NCBI RefSeq assembly: GCF_002812705.1
Contig: NZ_CP025030.1
Coordinates: 310,001 to 374,000 of the forward strand
From: Achromobacter spanius
Lineage (GTDB): Bacteria > Pseudomonadota > Gammaproteobacteria > Burkholderiales > Burkholderiaceae_B
Direction of reading: 5' to 3'
Length of the DNA: 64,000 nucleotides
Shown: one piece after another, positions 52,118 to 61,572 of the stretch
Layout of the letters: each line of letters begins with the position of its first letter
Numbering within the stretch: position 1 is the stretch's first letter
Notes under the pieces: generated by a model
What the model saw: only the letters and a program-made list of their open reading frames with translations
Told to the model about the DNA's origin: nothing
Databases searched by the model: none
Program-made: the position numbers and the translations under genes

Positions 52118-53875
52118 TCAGCCGCCCTTGGCCAAGCCTTCGCGGCGCGGGTCCACCCCGCCCTGCAGGCCATTGGCGTCGATGACAATGCCATGGATGC
52201 CGCTGGGGAATTCGGTGATACGCACCGGGTGCCCCATGGCTTCCAGCGCGGGGGCCAGCGCTTCGAGCGGCGTGCCTTTTTCCAGTTCCGTTTCTTTGTT
52301 GCGGCTGCCCATGTTGGGCAGCGCAATCGCGGCCTGGATGTCCAAGCCCCAATCCAGCACGCCCACAATCGTCTTGGCCACGTAGTTGATGATGGCGCTG
52401 CCACCCGGCGACCCCACCAACATCACAGGCTTGCCGTCGCGCAGCACGATGATCGGCGCCATCGAACTGCGCGGCCGTTTGCCCGGTTCGACACGGTTGG
52501 CCACCAGCCTGCCTTCAGGGTCCTTGAACGACGAAGAGAAGTCCGTCATTTCGTTGTTCAACAAAAAGCCGCGCACAAAGATCTTGCTGCCGAATTCGCT
52601 TTCGATGGTGGTTGTCATGGACAGCGCATTGCCTTGCTTGTCCACCGCCACCAGATGGCTGGTGGACGGCAGCTCCAACGCGTTGTCGCGGCCCAGCGTC
52701 AGCAGCTTGCCTTCCGGGTCGCCCGGCAGCGCGACCTTCATGCTGCGATCAGGCTGGATCAACGCGCCGCGCGCGCGCAGATAGGCCGGGTTCAACAAGG
52801 CGCGTACCGGCACATCGACGAAGTCCGGATCCGCCACATAGAAATCGCGATCGGCGAACGCCAACCGGCCGGCTTCGGAAAAATAATGCACCGCCTGCAC
52901 CGAACCCGGTGCATACGTCGACATCGGATACTGTTCCAGCTCGCCCAGCATCTGCAACACGGCGATGGGGCCGCTGCTGGGCGGCGCCATGCCGCACAGT
53001 TGGTAGCCGCGATACGCGCCGCACACCGGGTCGCGCGTCTTGGCGCGGTAGTTCGCCAAGTCCGCCAGGCTCAGGTCGCCGGGCGTGGCGTGGCCGTGCA
53101 CCGCCGCCACGATGTCGCGCGCGATATCACCTTGGTAGAACGCATCGGCGCCCTGCGAGGCCACCACGCGCAAGGTGCGCGCAAACTCGGGGTTCTTCAA
53201 CACATGTCCCACCGGCCAGGGCGAGCCATCCGGCGCATAGAAGTACGCGGCGGCGGCCGCCTGCTTCGGCAGCGCCTTGTTGCCCGCCAGCAGCGTGTGC
53301 AAGCGCGGCGACACGGCAAAGCCTTGTTCGGCAAGCCGGATGGCGGGCTGGAACAAGTCGGCCCAGGGCAGCACGCCTGCCTCTTTGTGCGCCAGTTCCA
53401 GGCCGCGCAGCAAGCCCGGCACGCCGACCGCCATGCCGTTGTTCACGGACTGCGCGAAAGGCAGCGGCTTGCCCTCGGCGTCCAGGAAGCGGTCCGGGCG
53501 CGCCGCGGCGGGCGCGGTTTCGCGGCTGTCATAGGTTTGGATGCGGCCGGCCTTGGCCGAATACAGCACGACGAACGCGCCCCCGCCAATGCCTGACGAT
53601 TGCGGCTCCACCAGATTCAATACCAGCTGCGTGGCAATGGCGGCATCCACCACCGAGCCGCCCGCGCGCAGCATGTCGTCGCCTGCCTGCGTGGCCAGCG
53701 GGTTGGCGGACACCATCATGTATTGCGGCGCGCGGACCAGTTCGCGCGCCTGGGCGCCGCTGGCCGCTTCGGGGTTGCGATCTTCCGCCGCCGCTGGGGT
53801 ACGTGCCCAAACGGCCGGCATGGCGGCCAGGGTGGCGGCAAGAAGAATGGCGGCGGCGTGGCGGGAAGCGCGCAT
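52118..53875 (-). CDS. ggt: Gamma-glutamyltransferase
   Basis: Periplasmic N-terminal nucleophile hydrolase of 585 residues that cleaves glutathione and other gamma-glutamyl compounds. A signal peptide (AAAILLAATLAAMPAVWA) ends near residue 24. The autocatalytic cleavage site and nucleophile is T405 in STSHL. The oxyanion-region SPGGSAIINYV follows, and SGIGGGAFVV is in the large subunit. ATG 53875 gives the signal peptide; an upstream ATG at 53920 is less likely. A ChaC-like cyclotransferase elsewhere in the window also acts on glutathione. Confidence 0.91.
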   Translation of the reverse strand: MRASRHAAAILLAATLAAMPAVWARTPAAAEDRNPEAASGAQARELVRAPQYMMVSANPLATQAGDDMLRAGGSVVDAAIATQLVLNLVEPQSSGIGGGAFVVLYSAKAGRIQTYDSRETAPAAARPDRFLDAEGKPLPFAQSVNNGMAVGVPGLLRGLELAHKEAGVLPWADLFQPAIRLAEQGFAVSPRLHTLLAGNKALPKQAAAAAYFYAPDGSPWPVGHVLKNPEFARTLRVVASQGADAFYQGDIARDIVAAVHGHATPGDLSLADLANYRAKTRDPVCGAYRGYQLCGMAPPSSGPIAVLQMLGELEQYPMSTYAPGSVQAVHYFSEAGRLAFADRDFYVADPDFVDVPVRALLNPAYLRARGALIQPDRSMKVALPGDPEGKLLTLGRDNALELPSTSHLVAVDKQGNALSMTTTIESEFGSKIFVRGFLLNNEMTDFSSSFKDPEGRLVANRVEPGKRPRSSMAPIIVLRDGKPVMLVGSPGGSAIINYVAKTIVGVLDWGLDIQAAIALPNMGSRNKETELEKGTPLEALAPALEAMGHPVRITEFPSGIHGIVIDANGLQGGVDPRREGLAKGG

Positions 53876-53989
53876 GGTCAACTCCAAGGTGGCGCCGGCA
53901 TGCCGGCAGGCGTTCATCATCGGCCCGGGTGTCCCGCGCCGTCAACCCGACATAGAATCGCGGTTCCGGTCCCTCTTCCCTGCCCTGAC

Positions 53990-54895
53990 ATGCGCCTGCG
54001 CCACATCGAGATTTTCGAAGCGATCCGCCGTACCGGATCCCTGACCGAGGCCGCCGCCGCGCTGCATATCTCGCAGCCCGCCGCCAGCAAGCTGCTGGCG
54101 CACGCCGAAACCCAACTCGGCTTCAAGCTGTTTGAGCGCGTGAAGGGGCGCCTGGTCGCCACGCGCGAGGCCGAAATCCTGACGCCCGAAGTCGCGCGCC
54201 TGAACCAGGACTTGAACAGCGTGCGCCGATTGGTCGCCAGCCTGCGCGACCGGCCGAACGGGCACTTGCGGTTGGGCTGCGCGCCCGCGCTGGGCCTGGG
54301 CTTGCTGCCCGACGTGGTGCGCGAAAGTCGCGATGCGCAACCCGGCATCACCTTCGACATCCACACGCATCACAGCGCGGAACTGGTGCAGGGTTTGTTG
54401 ACGCGCGAACTGGACCTGGCCATTACCTTCGACACCAACGACTACCCCGGCCTGACGCGCATGGGCCTGGGCCATACCGAGCTGGTGCACCTGAGCCGCA
54501 GGCCCGCCACCGGGCCGATGCGCCTGTCTGAACTGGCCGACCCCAAGGGCGACACGCTGATCGTGCTGGACGCAGGCGATGCCTCGGGCGCGCTGCTGCA
54601 GATGGCGTTGGATGCGCAAGGCCTGGCGCCACAAGTCGCTATCCAGGTGCAGACGCATTACGTGGCCTGCGCGCTGGTCGACGCGGGCTGCGGCGACGCC
54701 ATCGTCGACGCCATCACCGCCCAGGCCATGCTGCGCCCCGGCATGAGCCTGCGCCGCCTGGAGCCCGCGCTGCGCGTGCCGATCAGCATCATGGTGCGTA
54801 ACCAGGACCCCTTGTCCGCCCTGCACCGCGACCTGATCGACCGGCTGCGCGCCGCCTGCGCCGCGCGCATGGCATCGCTGGACACGCCCGCGTGA
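53990..54895 (+). CDS. LysR-family transcriptional regulator
   Basis: Regulator of 301 residues with helix-turn-helix FEAIRRTGSLTEAAAALHISQPAASKLLAHAETQLGFKLFERVKGRL at the N-terminus. ATG 53990 fits the family start; the longer frame from 53600 would overlap ggt. Divergent from ggt with a 114-base gap, so ggt is the likely target, although control of distant genes is possible. A strong terminator follows. Confidence 0.87.
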   Translation: MRLRHIEIFEAIRRTGSLTEAAAALHISQPAASKLLAHAETQLGFKLFERVKGRLVATREAEILTPEVARLNQDLNSVRRLVASLRDRPNGHLRLGCAPALGLGLLPDVVRESRDAQPGITFDIHTHHSAELVQGLLTRELDLAITFDTNDYPGLTRMGLGHTELVHLSRRPATGPMRLSELADPKGDTLIVLDAGDASGALLQMALDAQGLAPQVAIQVQTHYVACALVDAGCGDAIVDAITAQAMLRPGMSLRRLEPALRVPISIMVRNQDPLSALHRDLIDRLRAACAARMASLDTPA

Positions 54896-54916
54896 GGGAC
54901 GCGACGCCACCAAAAT

Positions 54917-54952
54917 AAAACGGGCGCCTTGAAATTCAAGGCGCCCGTTTTT
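54917..54952. terminator. Bidirectional rho-independent terminator
   Basis: AAAACGGGCGCCTTGAA is followed after one base by its exact complement, TTCAAGGCGCCCGTTTT. The GC-rich stem with A and T tracts serves both the LysR gene (plus) and the Bug gene (minus) that converge here. Confidence 0.92.
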
Positions 54953-54994
54953 ACTGGCGTTGGAAACCGGCCCAGGGGCCGGCCCCATGCCGCA

Positions 54995-55987
54995 TCAATC
55001 CAGCTTGATGTTCTGCTTCTTCACAACGTCTTGCGCCCAGTCAAACTGCTCTTTGATTTCCTTGGCGAACTCTTCCGGCGTGTTGCCCGACGGCGCCGAG
55101 CCTTGGTCGTCCAGCGCCTTGATGACCTTCGGGTCCTTCAGGGCCACGACGGCGGCGTCACGCAGCTTGTTAACGACTTCCATCGGCGTGCCCTTGGGGG
55201 CCAGCAGGCCGTACCAGACCGGCTGGTTCAACACCGGGAAACCGGCTTCCTTGAACGTGGGCACACCCTTGATCGAGGAGATCTGCTCAGGCCATGCAAT
55301 GGCCATGGCGTGCAGCTTGCCCGCCTGGATCTGCGGCATCGACGACGGCAGGTTGTCGAACAGGATTTCGATCTGGCCGCCGACGGCATCCGCCACGGCC
55401 GGGCCCGAACCCTTGTACGGCACGTGCACGATGTCGGTGCCGGTTGCCATCTTGAACGATTCGCCCATCAAGTGCAGCACGCCGCAAGTGCCCGAGCTGC
55501 CGTAGGAGTACTTGCCCGGGTTCTTCTTCAGTTCTTCGATGAAGCCCTTGAAGTCCTTGGCCGGGAACTTCGGGTTCACGGCAACCACGTTGGCCGTGTT
55601 GGCGAAGTTGGTGACCGGCTGGAAGTCCTTGATCGGGTCGTACGGCAGGTCCTTCGGACGGCAGGCCGGGTTGACGGCCATGGTCGACACCGTGGCGATG
55701 GACAGCGTGTAGCCGTCAGCATCGGCGCGCGCGGCTTCCGACGCGCCGATGGCGCCGCCTGCGCCACCCTTGTTTTCCACAACCATCGGCTGGCCAAGTT
55801 CCTGGCTCATGCGCTGGGTCACCAGACGCGCGATGATGTCGGTGGATCCGCCCGGCGCGAAAGGAACGATCACGCGGATCGGCTTGCTGGGGTACTTGTC
55901 GGCGGCATGCGCAACGGAAGCGCCAAGCGTGCCGGCGGCGCCGGTCGCCACGGCGATAGCCAAGGCCAGGGAGCGAACTTTATTCAT
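54995..55987 (-). CDS. Bug-family periplasmic solute-binding protein (TctC type)
   Basis: Receptor of 330 residues. Signal peptide ends at VAHAADKYP (about residue 28). IRVIVPFAPGGSTDIIARLVTQRM is the Bug signature; VPYKGSGPAVADAVGGQIEILF and GTCGVLHLMGESFK line the ligand site. Single gene with its own terminator. The 244-base gap to the AEC gene holds the divergent promoters; I could not place them with confidence. The ligand is unknown, presumably a small carboxylate. Confidence 0.88.
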   Translation of the reverse strand: MNKVRSLALAIAVATGAAGTLGASVAHAADKYPSKPIRVIVPFAPGGSTDIIARLVTQRMSQELGQPMVVENKGGAGGAIGASEAARADADGYTLSIATVSTMAVNPACRPKDLPYDPIKDFQPVTNFANTANVVAVNPKFPAKDFKGFIEELKKNPGKYSYGSSGTCGVLHLMGESFKMATGTDIVHVPYKGSGPAVADAVGGQIEILFDNLPSSMPQIQAGKLHAMAIAWPEQISSIKGVPTFKEAGFPVLNQPVWYGLLAPKGTPMEVVNKLRDAAVVALKDPKVIKALDDQGSAPSGNTPEEFAKEIKEQFDWAQDVVKKQNIKLD

Positions 55988-56231
55988 AGGTGTGTTTCCT
56001 CCAAGAGTGCGAGCCCGTATGTAAACGGACCGTTTTGAGATGGTCTCGTCTGTAGACGGGCCAGCAGATAACGGTGGGAGCGCATTGCTTCTGTGCAGCG
56101 TGTGTGGCGCTGCTTTTATGAGTTGCTTGTGGCAGACGCGCCCGCCAGAATGACGGAGAATAGCAGCAAATGCTTACACCCGCATAGCGCGCCGATCCCG
56201 GCCCGCGCCCCTACAAAAACACCCTGGTCCC

Positions 56232-57125
56232 ATGTCGGTTGCCCTTCTGGTTTTCCCTGATTTCATGCTGGTTGCGCTGGGTTGGGCGCTACGTCACAAG
56301 CTGGGTTTTTCACGCGAATTCTTTGCGGGCACCGAGCGCCTTGTGTACTTCGTGCTGTTCCCCGCGCTGCTGTTCCAATCCATTCTTCGTACCCCCATCA
56401 CGGCCGGCAACGCCGCCCTGCTGCTGCAGGCCACGGCGGCCGTGATCGTGGCGGGCGTGGCCATGGCGTGGCTGGCGGGCCTGGTGCTGCGGCCGTCCTC
56501 GCTGGGGCTGGCCTCATCGGCGCAGTGCGGTTACCGCTTCAACACCTATATCGGGCTGGCGCTGTCGGCCAGCCTGGCCGGTTCGCAAGGGCAGACGGTG
56601 ATGGCGCTGATCGTCGGCTTCGCGGTGCCGATGGCCAACGTGGCCGCGGTCTACGGGCTGGCGCGCCACAACGGCGGCAACCTGCTGCGTGAACTGGCGC
56701 GTAATCCGCTGGTTGTCTCGACGCTGTTGGGGCTGGCCTGCAACCTGGCCGGCCTGCAACTGCCCGGCCCCGTGGATACGGTGCTGGCGCGGCTGGGCGC
56801 GGCGGCGTTGGCGCTGGGGATCCTGTGCGTGGGCGCCAGCCTGGCGTGGGAAGGCGGCAAGGGCTACGGCGCATTGATCACATGGATGCTTGCCGTGAAG
56901 CTCGTGGCGCTGCCCGCGGTGGCCCTGGGCGTGGCGCGGCTAGTGGGCCTGCCCCCGCTTGAAGCGCGCATGCTGCTGCTGTTTGCCGCCTTGCCCACCG
57001 CGTCCGCCGCCTACGTGCTGGCCATGCGCATGGGCGGCGACGGGCGGATGGTGGCGGTGCTGATTTCGCTGGGCACGCTGTTCTCGGCCGCCACGATTCC
57101 GCTGTGGCTGCTGCTGACCGCGTAG
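56232..57125 (+). CDS. AEC-family (auxin efflux carrier-type) transporter
   Basis: Membrane protein of 297 residues with about ten hydrophobic segments; FVLFPALLFQSILR and SSAQCGYRFNTYIGLALS match the bacterial AEC permeases, which export malonate, malate or auxin-like acids. The C-terminal LPTASAAYVLAMRMGGDGRMVAVLISLGTLFSAATIPLWLLL is typical. The neighbouring Bug receptor and fumC suggest organic acid transport, but the family name alone does not show auxin transport. Confidence 0.85.
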   Translation: MSVALLVFPDFMLVALGWALRHKLGFSREFFAGTERLVYFVLFPALLFQSILRTPITAGNAALLLQATAAVIVAGVAMAWLAGLVLRPSSLGLASSAQCGYRFNTYIGLALSASLAGSQGQTVMALIVGFAVPMANVAAVYGLARHNGGNLLRELARNPLVVSTLLGLACNLAGLQLPGPVDTVLARLGAAALALGILCVGASLAWEGGKGYGALITWMLAVKLVALPAVALGVARLVGLPPLEARMLLLFAALPTASAAYVLAMRMGGDGRMVAVLISLGTLFSAATIPLWLLLTA

Positions 57126-57219
57126 GCTTGATCGCTGCAAAAAAATTGCCGCCCGTCGAGGGCGACCATCTGGTGCGGGCCATCCGGGCAGCCACGGTAG
57201 CAGCTGCCGGTCGCGCCGA

Positions 57220-58614
57220 TTACGACTTGTGCGCGTTGGTCATCGACCCAGGCACCACCCATTCGGCGAACTGCGCTTCGGTCACGTAACCCAGCGCCAA
57301 GGCCGATTCCTTCAGCGACAAGCCTTCCTTGTGCGCTTTCTTGGCAATCTGCGCGGCCTTGTCGTAGCCGATGTGCGGGTTCAGCGCCGTCACCAGCATC
57401 AGGGAACGATCCACCAGTTCTGCGATGCGTTCGTGGTTGGGCTCGATGCCGGCCGCGCAATGCGCATTGAAGCTGGCCATGCCGTCGGTCAAGAGGCGCA
57501 CCGATTGCAGGAAGTTGTGGATCACCAGCGGCTTGAACACGTTCAGTTCAAAGTTGCCGCTGGCGCCGCCGATATTGATGGCCACGTCGTTGCCCAGCAC
57601 TTGCGCGGCCAGCATGGTGATGGCCTCGCACTGCGTCGGGTTGACCTTGCCCGGCATGATGGAGCTGCCCGGTTCGTTTTCCGGAATGCTGATTTCGCCC
57701 AGGCCCGAGCGCGGACCGCTGGACAGCCAGCGCACGTCGTTGGCGATCTTCATCAAGCCGGCCGCCAGCGACTTCAACGCACCGTGCGCGAACAGCAGCG
57801 CTTCGTGCGAGGCCAGCGCCTGGAACTTGTTGGGCGCCGACACAAAAGCCGTGCCCGTGGCATGCGCCAGATCGGCCGACACCTTGGCGCTGAATTGCGG
57901 ATGCGCGTTCAGGCCCGTGCCCACCGCCGTGCCGCCAATGGCCAGTTGATGCAAGCCGGGCAAGGTCGCGCGGATCTGCTGCTCAACCAGGTCCAGTTGC
58001 GCCACATAGCCCGACAGTTCCTGGCCCAGCGTCAACGGCGTCGCGTCCTGCAAGTGGGTACGGCCGATCTTGACGATGTCATAGAACTCGGCGCTTTTCT
58101 CGGCCAGGGTCGCGCGCAACTGTTTCAGCGAAGGCAGCAGGTGATGCTCGACTTCGACGGCGGCCGCCACGTGCATGGCGGTCGGGAAGGTGTCGTTGGA
58201 CGATTGGCCGCGGTTGACGTGGTCGTTCGGGTGCACCTTGCGCGCTTCACCGCGCACGCCGCCCAGGAGTTCGGACGCGCGGTTGGCCAGCACTTCGTTC
58301 ATGTTCATGTTGCTTTGAGTGCCCGAGCCCGTTTGCCAGACCGACAGCGGAAACTCGTTGGGCCATTTGCCGGCGATGACTTCGTCGGCCGCGCGCATGA
58401 TGCCGTCGGCGATCGTCGGATCCAGTTCGCCGAGTTCGGCGTTGACCTTGGCGGCCGCGCGCTTCAGGCGGGCCATCGCGTTAACCAGCGGCACAGGCAT
58501 TTTTTCGGTGGAAATCGCGAAAAAATGCAGCGAACGTTGCGTTTGGGCGCCCCAGAGGTGATCCTCGGGGACTTCGATGGGCCCAAACGTGTCTTTTTCG
58601 ATGCGGGTCTTCAT
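57220..58614 (-). CDS. fumC: Fumarate hydratase, class II
   Basis: Citric-acid-cycle enzyme interconverting fumarate and malate, 464 residues, iron-independent. [21 protein letters not shown] and the SS-loop signature [15 protein letters not shown] are intact, as is [17 protein letters not shown] 58614 ([28 protein letters not shown]) matches the family N-terminus. It is divergent from tsaE. Confidence 0.95.
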   Translation of the reverse strand: MKTRIEKDTFGPIEVPEDHLWGAQTQRSLHFFAISTEKMPVPLVNAMARLKRAAAKVNAELGELDPTIADGIMRAADEVIAGKWPNEFPLSVWQTGSGTQSNMNMNEVLANRASELLGGVRGEARKVHPNDHVNRGQSSNDTFPTAMHVAAAVEVEHHLLPSLKQLRATLAEKSAEFYDIVKIGRTHLQDATPLTLGQELSGYVAQLDLVEQQIRATLPGLHQLAIGGTAVGTGLNAHPQFSAKVSADLAHATGTAFVSAPNKFQALASHEALLFAHGALKSLAAGLMKIANDVRWLSSGPRSGLGEISIPENEPGSSIMPGKVNPTQCEAITMLAAQVLGNDVAINIGGASGNFELNVFKPLVIHNFLQSVRLLTDGMASFNAHCAAGIEPNHERIAELVDRSLMLVTALNPHIGYDKAAQIAKKAHKEGLSLKESALALGYVTEAQFAEWVVPGSMTNAHKS

Positions 58615-58720
58615 GGCGCGTACAACTCCGTGGCGGCTGTCAGTCGCAAGTGGCGGTGTCCGCCCGAAGCGACAATTGAGAATAGCAATCACTTATAAGA
58701 TTAGCAGAAACCCGCATTCC

Positions 58721-58726
58721 TATAAT
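58721..58726 (+). promoter_or_regulatory. Candidate -10 box of tsaE
   Basis: A consensus TATAAT 49 bases before the tsaE start in an AT-rich segment. No good -35 box sits at 16-18 bases, so the element is tentative. Confidence 0.35.
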
Positions 58727-58775
58727 TGCGGCAATCCGTGATCTCTCCACCGTTTTTTACCACTCGCCCCGCGCC

Positions 58776-59315
58776 ATGTCCGCCCCTCTTTGCACCCTGA
58801 CCTTGCACCTGCCCGACGAAGCCGCCACGGAATCGCTTGCGCGCCAGCTTGCCCCCTTGGTTTCAGGGGGACAGACTGGCCCCGCGGGCGCTTGCATTCA
58901 CCTGCAAGGAGACCTGGGCGCGGGCAAAACAGCCTTCACCCGGGCCCTGTTGCGCGAATGCGGCGTGACGGGCCGAATCAAAAGTCCCAGCTACGCGCTG
59001 CTTGAATCCTATAAAGTTTTTAACTTATACTTCTATCATCTTGATTTTTATAGATTTAGTGATTCGCGCGAATGGTTAGACGCAGGATTTCGGGATTTAC
59101 TGCGTGAAGACGCGGTGGTTTTGATCGAATGGCCGGAGCGGGCCGAGGGCCTTTTGCCCCCTCCCGACTTGCTCATTTCACTGGCTTATGCCGATGACGG
59201 CCGCGACGCCACCCTGACCGCGTACACCGCTCGAGGACAAACATGGTTGAACGCGATTGTCCCCCCGCCCAAGACGGCGCCCTTCCCTCCGCAGGCGCCA
59301 CCCGGCGCCGCCTGA
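58776..59315 (+). CDS. tsaE: tRNA t6A synthesis ATPase TsaE
   Basis: P-loop ATPase partner of TsaB/TsaD in making threonylcarbamoyladenosine at tRNA position 37, 179 residues. Walker A is GDLGAGKTAFTRALL, then IKSPSYALLESY (switch I-like region) and the Walker B-like VVLIEWPER. A 55-base stretch (59010-59064) is only about 18 percent G+C although it encodes conserved sequence. The last 73 bases overlap amiC in another frame. The C-terminal tail is long and proline-rich because of that overlap. Confidence 0.92.
   Translation: MSAPLCTLTLHLPDEAATESLARQLAPLVSGGQTGPAGACIHLQGDLGAGKTAFTRALLRECGVTGRIKSPSYALLESYKVFNLYFYHLDFYRFSDSREWLDAGFRDLLREDAVVLIEWPERAEGLLPPPDLLISLAYADDGRDATLTAYTARGQTWLNAIVPPPKTAPFPPQAPPGAA
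59010..59064. other. AT-rich island inside tsaE
   Basis: Ten G or C in 55 bases, from TATAAAGTT to TTTAGTGATT, in a gene otherwise as GC-rich as its neighbours. The codons are rare ones (TTA, AGA, AGT, TAT) while the protein remains family-like. Confidence 0.85.
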
Positions 59316-60616
59316 TCAGCGTCGCCGCCACGCTGCTCGTCTTGCCGGTCCTGCCTCGTTTGGCGCAGGCGGCAACGATTCTGGCTGTCCGGACCTGGCC
59401 GGCTGATGAATACACCCGTGTCACGCTGGAGCTCGACAGTGAGCTCAAGGCGGAACAATTCACCCTTGAAAATCCCCACCGGCTGGTGGTCGACATCGAG
59501 GGACTGACCCTTAGCTCGGCCCTGAACGACCTGGTGTCCAAGGTCCGGCCCGACGACCCTTATATCCAAAGCCTGCGCGTGGCGCAGAACCGCCCGAACG
59601 TGGTGCGGCTGGTGTTCGACCTGAAGCAGCCCGTGGCGCCCCAGGTGTTCACGCTCAAGCCCGTGGCCGACTACCAGTACCGCCTGGTGCTGGACCTGTA
59701 TCCGAAGGTCGCCCAGGATCCGCTTATCGCCATCCTGAACCAGAGCGGCCCCGACGTCGACGATCCGCTGGCGCGCATCCTGGAAGACATCCAGCGCAAT
59801 CCGGTCACCCGTGCCGACCCGCCCGAACCTCCGCGCGTGCGCGGGCAGCAACCCGCCCCGCCGCTGCCGACCGCGCCCAAGCCGCCTACCGGCACCGCCA
59901 GCCGCGGCAAGCAGCGCACGCTGACCATCGCGCTGGACCCGGGCCACGGCGGCGAAGACCCGGGCGCCATCGGCCGCAGCGGCCTGCGCGAAAAAGACGT
60001 GGTGTTGCGCATTGCGCGTCGCCTGAAAGCGCTGATCGACAGCCAGCCTTACATGCGCGCCTATCTGACCCGTGACGACGATTACTTCGTGCCGCTGCAT
60101 GTGCGCGTGCAGAAGGCGCGCCGGGTGAATGCCGACCTGTTCATCTCGATCCACGCGGACGCCTGGGTCAAGCCGTCGGCCAATGGTTCATCGGTGTTTG
60201 CGCTGTCGCAGCGTGGCGCCACCAGCGCTCAGGCGCGCTGGATGGCCGACAAGGAAAACGCGGCCGACCTGATCGGTGGCGTCAACTTGGGCAGCCACGA
60301 CCGCCAGGTCGCCAAGGTGCTGCTGGACCTGTCCACCACCGCGCAGATCAATGATTCGCTCAAGGTCGGCAACGCCTTCCTGGACGAGATCAAGAAGATC
60401 AACCGCCTGCACAAGAACAGCGTTGAACAAGCCGGCTTCGCCGTGCTGAAGGCGCCGGACATTCCGTCCGTGCTGGTTGAAACGGCCTTCATCAGCAACC
60501 CGCAGGAAGAAGCTTTGCTGCGGAGTAATTCACATCAGGACAAGCTGGCGCAAGCCATGATGACCGGCATCCAACGCTACTTCACCGCAAACCCACCGCT
60601 GGCGCGGCTGGGGTGA
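59243..60616 (+). CDS. amiC: N-acetylmuramoyl-L-alanine amidase AmiC
   Basis: Zinc amidase that splits septal peptidoglycan, 457 residues. The N-terminus has a twin-arginine-type signal (TRRRLIS at 20-26, then a hydrophobic run to LAQA near 43), as E. coli AmiC is Tat-exported. An AMIN targeting domain (about 45-150) and a proline-rich linker (about 190-215) lead to the amidase_3 domain. In that domain LDPGHGGEDPGAIG, SIHADA and VLVETAFISN carry the zinc ligands and catalytic glutamate. It overlaps tsaE by 73 bases, so it is co-expressed or uses a promoter inside tsaE. Confidence 0.93.
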   Translation: MVERDCPPAQDGALPSAGATRRRLISVAATLLVLPVLPRLAQAATILAVRTWPADEYTRVTLELDSELKAEQFTLENPHRLVVDIEGLTLSSALNDLVSKVRPDDPYIQSLRVAQNRPNVVRLVFDLKQPVAPQVFTLKPVADYQYRLVLDLYPKVAQDPLIAILNQSGPDVDDPLARILEDIQRNPVTRADPPEPPRVRGQQPAPPLPTAPKPPTGTASRGKQRTLTIALDPGHGGEDPGAIGRSGLREKDVVLRIARRLKALIDSQPYMRAYLTRDDDYFVPLHVRVQKARRVNADLFISIHADAWVKPSANGSSVFALSQRGATSAQARWMADKENAADLIGGVNLGSHDRQVAKVLLDLSTTAQINDSLKVGNAFLDEIKKINRLHKNSVEQAGFAVLKAPDIPSVLVETAFISNPQEEALLRSNSHQDKLAQAMMTGIQRYFTANPPLARLG

Positions 60617-60668
60617 TATCAGCGCGCTGCTGATAGGTTACGTCGTTCATGTGGGTGGTGCATTGTCC

Positions 60669-60747
60669 GCTCCACCGCTGCTTGATGGGTTTCGCGCGGC
60701 GTACGATGGCGTTCTTGCATGGGCTCTGCCGCGCTGCACCCATCCTA
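60669..60747 (+). repeat. Short repeat element, copy 1
   Basis: A 79-base copy of the element also found at 29394 and in the 49475 array. It starts GCTCCACCGCTGCTTGATGG and ends CGCGCTGCACCCATCCTAC, with GATGGGT and ACCCATC able to pair. Confidence 0.85.
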
Positions 60748-60763
60748 CGAATGTTGCGAATGC

Positions 60764-60843
60764 GCTCCACCGCTGCTTGATGGGTTTCGCGCGGCATACG
60801 GTGGTGTTCTTGCATCCGTTTTGCCGCGCTGCACCCATCCTAC
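60764..60843 (+). repeat. Short repeat element, copy 2
   Basis: An 80-base direct copy of the preceding element, 16 bases after it. Its last bases (CTAC) supply the stop codon of the dedA-like gene on the minus strand. Confidence 0.85.
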
Positions 60844-61472
60844 CGGCGGGATTTGATGAGCTTGAATACGCCGGCGCCCACCACGGGCACGATGGCCGCG
60901 GCCAGGCCCACCAGGACGATGGTGTTCAGGTGTTCGCGTACCAAGGGGATGTTGCCGAAGAAGTATCCGGCCGCGACCAGGCTGATCACCCACAGCAACG
61001 CGCCCAGGATATTGAACAACTGAAAGCGCGACATCGGCATGTCCGCCACGCCCGCCACGAACGGCGCGAACGTGCGCACGACCGGGATGAAGCGCGACAT
61101 CACGATTGTTTTCCCGCCATGCTTTTCATAGAACGCATGCGTGCGCATCAGCGCGCCACGATCCAGGAATCGTACGTTCATGGAAAACACGCGCGGGCCG
61201 ATGTAGCGCCCTATCATGTAGTTCAGCGTATTACCGGTAATGGCCGCCACAATCAACAGCACCGCCATCAGGACCGGGTCAATATGCCCGGTGGCGCCGA
61301 ACGCGCCCGCGATGAACAACAGCGAATCGCCGGGCAGGAAGGGCATGACGACCAGCCCCGTCTCCGCGAAGACAATCAGGAACAGCACCAAGTACACCCA
61401 CACGCCATATTGCGCGACCCAGACGCCCAGCGTCTTGTCGATGTGGAGCACCATATTGAAAAATTCAAGCAT
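60840..61472 (-). CDS. DedA-family membrane protein
   Basis: Membrane protein of 210 residues of the VTT/DedA family, linked to lipid flipping and membrane homeostasis. [17 protein letters not shown] and the re-entrant [24 protein letters not shown], with the conserved Arg pair and glycines, are diagnostic. Five or so hydrophobic segments are visible. Its C-terminus (FKLIKSRR) ends exactly at the repeat, whose edge provides the TAG. It is divergent from mutL. Confidence 0.9.
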   Translation of the reverse strand: MLEFFNMVLHIDKTLGVWVAQYGVWVYLVLFLIVFAETGLVVMPFLPGDSLLFIAGAFGATGHIDPVLMAVLLIVAAITGNTLNYMIGRYIGPRVFSMNVRFLDRGALMRTHAFYEKHGGKTIVMSRFIPVVRTFAPFVAGVADMPMSRFQLFNILGALLWVISLVAAGYFFGNIPLVREHLNTIVLVGLAAAIVPVVGAGVFKLIKSRR

Positions 61473-61572
61473 CAGCGGCCCGGAGTTCGGAATAGGGTTA
61501 AACCTTCGCGACTATAGCCCAGCAGGCCATGACGCTAAAATCCTCCACACAGCCCCACCAGACCTACGCCTA

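Noticed and set aside
56232..57125. AEC transporter as direct support for auxin metabolism
   Set aside because: The family name reflects plant PIN proteins; bacterial members mostly move dicarboxylates, and it is 39 kb from the proposed auxin operon.
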